From the NCBI GenBank assembly GCA_039917655.1, contig JBDSJC010000215.1, positions 1 through 12,638 of the forward strand: a stretch of 12,638 nt of DNA, read 5' to 3'. The first letter of the stretch is position 1; each line of letters opens with the position of its first letter. The notes under the pieces are model-generated. The model was not told the DNA's origin. It ran no database searches and saw only the letters and a program-made list of their open reading frames with translations. The DNA is from PNKC01 sp039917655 (lineage in GTDB: Bacteria; Chloroflexota; Dehalococcoidia; Tepidiformales; Tepidiformaceae). Made by a program: the position numbers and the translations under genes. This document shows positions 12,056-12,638 of the stretch, piece by piece.

Positions 12056-12638
12056 ATGACACAGTTCAAGCACTCCTACCTGGAGTACGCAGAAGACCCG
12101 TTCCGCGCGGACGCGTTGCCGGAAGACCCATCGTTGCAGCCAACGGCCACGCCCATCTGGCGAGAGGCGATGTTCGGGTTCGATTGGCTGGCGCTGCGTT
12201 CGTCCCCGGTCTACTACGGCTGCGGCGTGCCGCGCGGGCAAGGCGAACCGGTGGTCGTTGTCCCAGGCTTCCTTGCCACCGATGCGTCGCTCGTCGAACT
12301 GCACGGCTGGCTCTCGCGCATCGGCTACCGGCCCTACTTCTCGGACATTGGCCGCAACGCTGATTGCCCGGACCACATTGCTGGCAAGCTCCTAGAGACG
12401 ATTAAGCGCGCGCACAGCGAGACCGGACAGAGGGTTCGCCTGATCGGCCACAGCCTCGGCGGCATGCTTTCGCGCAGCCTGGCCCTAGATTTCCCGGACT
12501 ACGTGAGCATGGTGATCTCGATGGGGTCGCCGTTCCGCGATGCAGTCCGCGCCCATCCCTCACTCATCGCCGCCACCGAGTCGCTGCGGCGCACGCGGGG
12601 CGCAAACAGCCACATCAAGCCATCCTGCTTCAGCGGCC
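12056..12638 (+). CDS. Alpha/beta-hydrolase, lipase-like (3' truncated)
   Basis: The frame is open from the ATG at 12056 to the window end, 194 codons, so the gene continues beyond. An AAAAGGGG tract lies 5 nt upstream of the start. The protein has 'EPVVVVPGFLATD' (about residues 64-76), the first core strand and oxyanion-hole loop of an alpha/beta-hydrolase. 'VRLIGHSLGGMLSR' contains the nucleophile elbow GHSLGG with Ser133. The Asp and His of the triad would lie beyond the window. This arrangement fits triacylglycerol lipases and esterases; no signal peptide is seen, so it is probably cytoplasmic. Divergence from a WS/DGAT gene suggests a paired synthesis and hydrolysis locus for neutral lipids, which is inference from context. 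Confidence 0.88.
   Translation, partial: MTQFKHSYLEYAEDPFRADALPEDPSLQPTATPIWREAMFGFDWLALRSSPVYYGCGVPRGQGEPVVVVPGFLATDASLVELHGWLSRIGYRPYFSDIGRNADCPDHIAGKLLETIKRAHSETGQRVRLIGHSLGGMLSRSLALDFPDYVSMVISMGSPFRDAVRAHPSLIAATESLRRTRGANSHIKPSCFSG

Noticed and set aside
1..12638. CRISPR array, replication origin or full insertion sequence
   Set aside because: No regularly spaced repeats, no DnaA-box cluster and no transposase reading frame were seen.

Overview
This is a GC-rich bacterial window with short intergenic gaps and genes on both strands. The gene families (a NuoG-like complex I subunit, a DUF2171 protein, a long-chain WS/DGAT acyltransferase, CcdA, a Zn-protease-like lipoprotein, and CCA-encoding tRNA genes) fit a Chloroflexota-type genome, perhaps Dehalococcoidia-like. 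Actinobacteria remain possible. This placement is inference from family content, since no phylogenetic marker is complete here.

Left part (1-3375): the C-terminal part of a NuoG-like molybdopterin-fold subunit ends in a strong intrinsic terminator. A 317-bp gene-free stretch rich in inverted repeats follows, possibly a structured RNA. Next, on the minus strand, come a frameshifted thioredoxin-like gene, a three-TM protein with a His-rich linker and a WHxHxNLC-type domain, and a DUF2171 gene.

Middle (3500-5902): three copies of the 3' half of a tRNA-Glu gene. Two belong to intact genes, Glu-UUC (4280-4356) and Glu-CUC (5826-5902). The third (3504-3554) is a 3'-half fragment. Between the fragment and the intact Glu-UUC gene lies a lone plus-strand NUDIX hydrolase gene. 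This is the geometry left by integration into the 3' end of a tRNA gene, but no integrase is present. A CcdA/DsbD-type thiol transporter and an 81-aa protein of unknown function lie between the two intact tRNAs.

Right-middle (5950-9277): a plus-strand lipoprotein with an HExxH...E protease motif overlaps its stop codon with a convergent two-gene operon. That operon encodes an ECF sigma factor and, with a 17-nt overlap, an O6-alkylguanine transferase carrying an Ada-type Cys4 zinc domain at its C terminus. This looks like a candidate alkylation-damage response unit and is the most interesting arrangement in the window. Next comes a ParE-type toxin/antitoxin pair flanked by 49-bp direct repeats that differ at one base.

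Right end (9301-12638): a likely operon of a 37-aa membrane peptide, possibly continuing in frame past an amber codon, and a secreted protein with a C-terminal membrane anchor. A WS/DGAT wax ester/triacylglycerol synthase gene is divergent from a lipase-like alpha/beta hydrolase that runs off the window. The shared intergenic region has a perfect TATAAT box and two palindromes, which suggests regulated neutral-lipid metabolism.
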